Positions 61,270-64,000 of a DNA stretch of 64,000 nt are shown here, one piece after another. The translations under genes and the position numbers were made by a program. Under the pieces are notes generated by a model, which made no database searches, had not been told where the DNA came from, and saw only the letters and a program-made list of their open reading frames with translations. Numbering within the stretch: the first letter of the stretch is position 1; each line of letters begins with the position of its first letter. Origin of the DNA: Piper betle (Eukaryota > Streptophyta > Magnoliopsida > Piperales > Piperaceae). Location: contig JAURVB010012599.1 of NCBI GenBank assembly GCA_033002965.1, positions 62,001-126,000 on the forward strand, written 5' to 3'.

Positions 61270-62840
61270 TGATATAGATCGTTAGTGATGTAATTCATAA
61301 ATCATATCAATAGCTATGTCTACCTAACAAGTTAAATTTGCTTCTTTTGTTTGTTAAAAAACAAAAAAGCAGGCTGGGCCTAGAGAGAAAGAGTTTTCAA
61401 ACACCGGCTTCAGAACTGACAAGTAAGATATTAGTGTCCAATTTGACACCACCCTCATGATCATTAATCTCTATTTGAAACTGGCAATACACCAGCATTG
61501 ACAAAGCTTCCTTAAAGATCTTATTCCGTGTGTAAATTGAGTTTCACTTCTCATTGAAATCATTTCTACCTATATTTACGAATATGATAGCATTACACAA
61601 CACCTAGCTCCATGAGATTTGGCTTAGTACATGTGGGTGAGGTGTAAGGCTCCCAATGCACTTCCAAGCATATTCTTGCTGAAAATTAAATATATTTAAT
61701 TTGGAGCTTAAGATATTGAGCTACGGCTCATAGAGCTTATACGAACAACTTTTATTTAGAACAATTTAGTGGGTTCCACTGTTAAAAATCTTCATAAATA
61801 AATATAAAATAAATAATTAGGGTATTTATATGTTTTCAAATTAATGTAATATTTTTAATTCATTCATTTTAATTATAAAAATAATCATAATAAAAATTAA
61901 TTTTAAATATATTTAAATTAATATAAAATTGAAGGTGTATCTTATATTAGTTATATAATTTAACTCACCTTAATTTTCCCTTTAATCATGGATAAGAATG
62001 AACACAAAAATAATATAAAATATTTACCTTTATTTTATTGCAGTTAAATATTCTCCCATCTAAGTGGGATCATAAATTCAAATACCATTATTTAAAAATT
62101 AAATCAGAAGATCTTACAAGGTTGTTAGAAATCATGTCAAAATGTGAGGATGAAAGTTGGAAATTTTAAACAGTGTTTAAAAAAATTCTTGGATGTATAT
62201 TCTTAGAAAGTTGAGAGATGCGATTTTCAAATAAATGATAATGCTCTTTGACTAATGACTATTTGATTGTTGTTATCTTTAACTAACGAGAGGCTTGATT
62301 AATAATAATTTTTAACATTTGCATGTTAGTGTTCTATGCTTCAAGCTGAGATACAAACAAGCTTCGAAATAAAAAGGGTTATTGCAGGTTGGAAGTTGAG
62401 ATACAAACAAAACTTACCTCGAAGAAAAAGAGTAATTGGAAGCCGGAATCAGGCTTGGAGGCAAACGGTACTTTTGAGCGTCAAAATTTAAAAGTTAATT
62501 TTTTAATTTTATTTTTGTTTTTGTTCTTGTTGCATTCTCACAAGTCAAAACTCGTGCGAGCAGCCGGATTTGACTTTGCCAGTGAATGAGGGGCGCTTGC
62601 TCCATGTCCATCCACGTCGCTTGGGCTTCCAGTGATTTAGAAACTATGCAGGTATGAAAAACTACAATATTGTCGCACCCCAAATGTAAGCAACTTTCTG
62701 CAGAGGAAAGTGGAACATAGATCTTAAATATTTATGTGGTGACGTGCTTAGTTGATTTTTATTATTTTTATTTTTATTTCACAAAAGCCACAAATTAGTA
62801 AGAGACGATCAAGTAAAACCTTCATTTCTATGTTCAAAAT
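61270..62840. other. AT-rich stretch, no gene recognised
   Basis: There is no recognisable upstream P450 exon. A small duplication, GAGATACAAACAA, is seen at about 62348 and 62397. Confidence 0.35.
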
Positions 62841-62842
62841 TA

Positions 62843-62960
62843 GGGGTGGGCATCGGTTGGACAGATATCGGACAAGTTATTATCCGTGTCTGTCCAAAAT
62901 TTCGTCGGACAAAATTTATCTGACTGAATCATTGTCCAACCTATCTGTCGGGCCTAAACA
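62843..62960. mobile_element. Candidate left end of a hAT-type element
   Basis: TAGGGGTGGGCATCGG is a typical hAT terminus, and GGACAGATATCGGACA with TGTCCAAAATTTCG-type words follow as subterminal repeats. No matching right end was found before the GC-rich LTR relic. Confidence 0.35.
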
Positions 62961-62979
62961 GTGTCCGCAAACAGTCCAA

Positions 62980-63745
62980 AATCAAATGGAAACCTAGCAC
63001 TGTTTCCGTCTCCGCCGCCGCTGCCCTGCGCACTGTCGCTGCCGCCGCCTCTACCACCAGCTTACCCCCCCATCACCACCTACGGACTGCCTCTGCAGCC
63101 ACCTACGAACTGCCTTTGCGGCCCTGCAAGTCTCCACCGGCCTCCGCCGCCCTGCCCGCAGCGAAACCCGTTCGCCACTGCTTGCCTCTGCCGCCCTTTG
63201 CGGGCCGCGAAACCCTTCCGCTGCCGCCTGCCTTTGCTGCCCTTTGCATGCACCGTAACCACTCCGCCGCCCTCGGCTGCCCTGCCCGCCCGCCCTAGAG
63301 GCCCTGCCTCCGCCGCATGCCTGCCCTCCACTAGCGCCTGCCTCCGGCATCACGGTGACTCGTCGGTGGCTAGTGGTGGTCAAGATGTCACGGCGATGGT
63401 ACAGCTGGGCGGGGCGGCGTCGATCGGTGGCGGGATGGCGGCGGCGACGGCCCTAGGGTTTGGGGGGTTTGGGGGAAAAGATGATCGGTGGCAAATCTCG
63501 TAAATAAGACTTGACTTGATACCGATACGAGTCAAGACTTGATACCGACATGAGTCAGGAAAATCCCATAAAATAAAATAAACAGCACAACATCCAAATG
63601 ACATGAAGTATAACTAATAATTCTACCCTATAACGCGTCTTAATGTATTATTGAGCCTAAAATAATTCTATTCGACTCAAAAATAACGGTCGAACCTACC
63701 GGTTCGGACTATGAAACCCTGACTTGGGACACGGGTTTTAGAGAA
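62980..63745 (-). mobile_element. Decayed LTR-A relative, start of an LTR on the minus strand
   Basis: Reading the minus strand from 63745: CTAAAACCCGTG, then CCGGTAGGTTCGACCG, ACGCGTT, CTCGTATCGG..AAGTC, GCCACCG and a CpG-rich core follow in LTR-A order. The left end is lost near 62980. The open frame 62961-63503 falls in this GC-rich core and is not judged a gene. Confidence 0.6.
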
Positions 63746-64000
63746 GGAACTGAAAGGTATGGAACTATTTATTTATGAAAGAATATTGAAGGAAAATGTA
63801 CTAATTTCAAAATGAAGAAGACAAAAAACATGAGTAATTAACTTTTTTGTATTTTTTTCATGTAGGTGAGTTACGTTGGATGAAAAATTAACTATTAAAA
63901 TATTTTATCTTTGAAGTATATGTAATATTGGAGTATATTTTGATGTCAATGATTATTTTAAAGTTTTTATACATTGATTATTTTTTGTTTGACTTTAAAA

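Noticed and set aside
62961..63503. 180-codon Pro/Ala-rich frame
   Set aside because: The position corresponds to the GC-rich core of a decayed LTR-A relative.

Overview
The window is plant nuclear DNA, almost certainly from an angiosperm with a large, repeat-rich genome. Host coding signal is sparse. Introns are long and start and end GT..AG. Most of the remaining sequence can be read as LTR retrotransposons (often solo LTRs), small DNA transposons and an endogenous pararetrovirus. The species cannot be named from the sequence.

0-15.1 kb: The one host gene with an undamaged reading frame is the 3' half of a queuine tRNA-ribosyltransferase catalytic-subunit gene (QTRT1/TGT). Six exons lie between 3638 and 14179 on the + strand; the 5' exons are not visible in the window. 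Its introns hold an old LTR element (4536-7993) split by a 2.07 kb solo LTR (5782-7849, target duplication TATCC), a Tourist-like element (9518-10361), a (TA)n-flanked element (11390-11889) and a CGGTT-rich repeat (11900-12390). A 507-bp hAT-type MITE (14566-15072) lies just downstream of the gene.

15-32 kb: Two solo LTRs of one family (LTR-C) lie in opposite orientations, 17450-19219 (-) and 25860-27489 (+). Each has exact 5-bp target duplications, and each carries a different minisatellite at the same internal position. A truncated LTR-B lies at 20090-21888. A 3.7 kb (TA)n-flanked element (21901-25608) carries fragments of three unrelated host genes: a CCCH zinc-finger/ankyrin protein, a PPR-DYW protein and a beta-1,3-galactosyltransferase. 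A decayed caulimovirid provirus (about 25.8-31.08 kb, + strand) has movement-protein and coat-protein remnants. It is interrupted by a solo LTR-C and by an AT-rich insertion, and ends before any protease or reverse transcriptase.

31-43 kb: A structurally complete, young, non-autonomous LTR retrotransposon of the LARD type (LTR-A element, 32893-42596, - strand) has LTRs of about 3.14 kb, target duplication CATTA, a tRNA-iMet-type primer binding site and a polypurine tract, but no coding capacity. It is inserted into an older fragment of its own internal region. A reverse-orientation pararetrovirus scrap follows at about 43010-43121.

43-64 kb: This part is degenerate repeats plus a clear nest. 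A solo LTR-B (50558-56805, target duplication ACAAG) contains an LTR-A insertion (53143-56385, target duplication TTAAG) that itself has a partial LTR joined head-to-tail to a full one. A last exon of a CYP72A-like cytochrome P450 with three stops (60844-61266, -) and a decayed LTR-A relative (about 62980-63745) close the window.

There is no operon-like cooperation among genes here. The layout records repeated insertion, LTR-LTR recombination and gene-fragment capture around one host gene.
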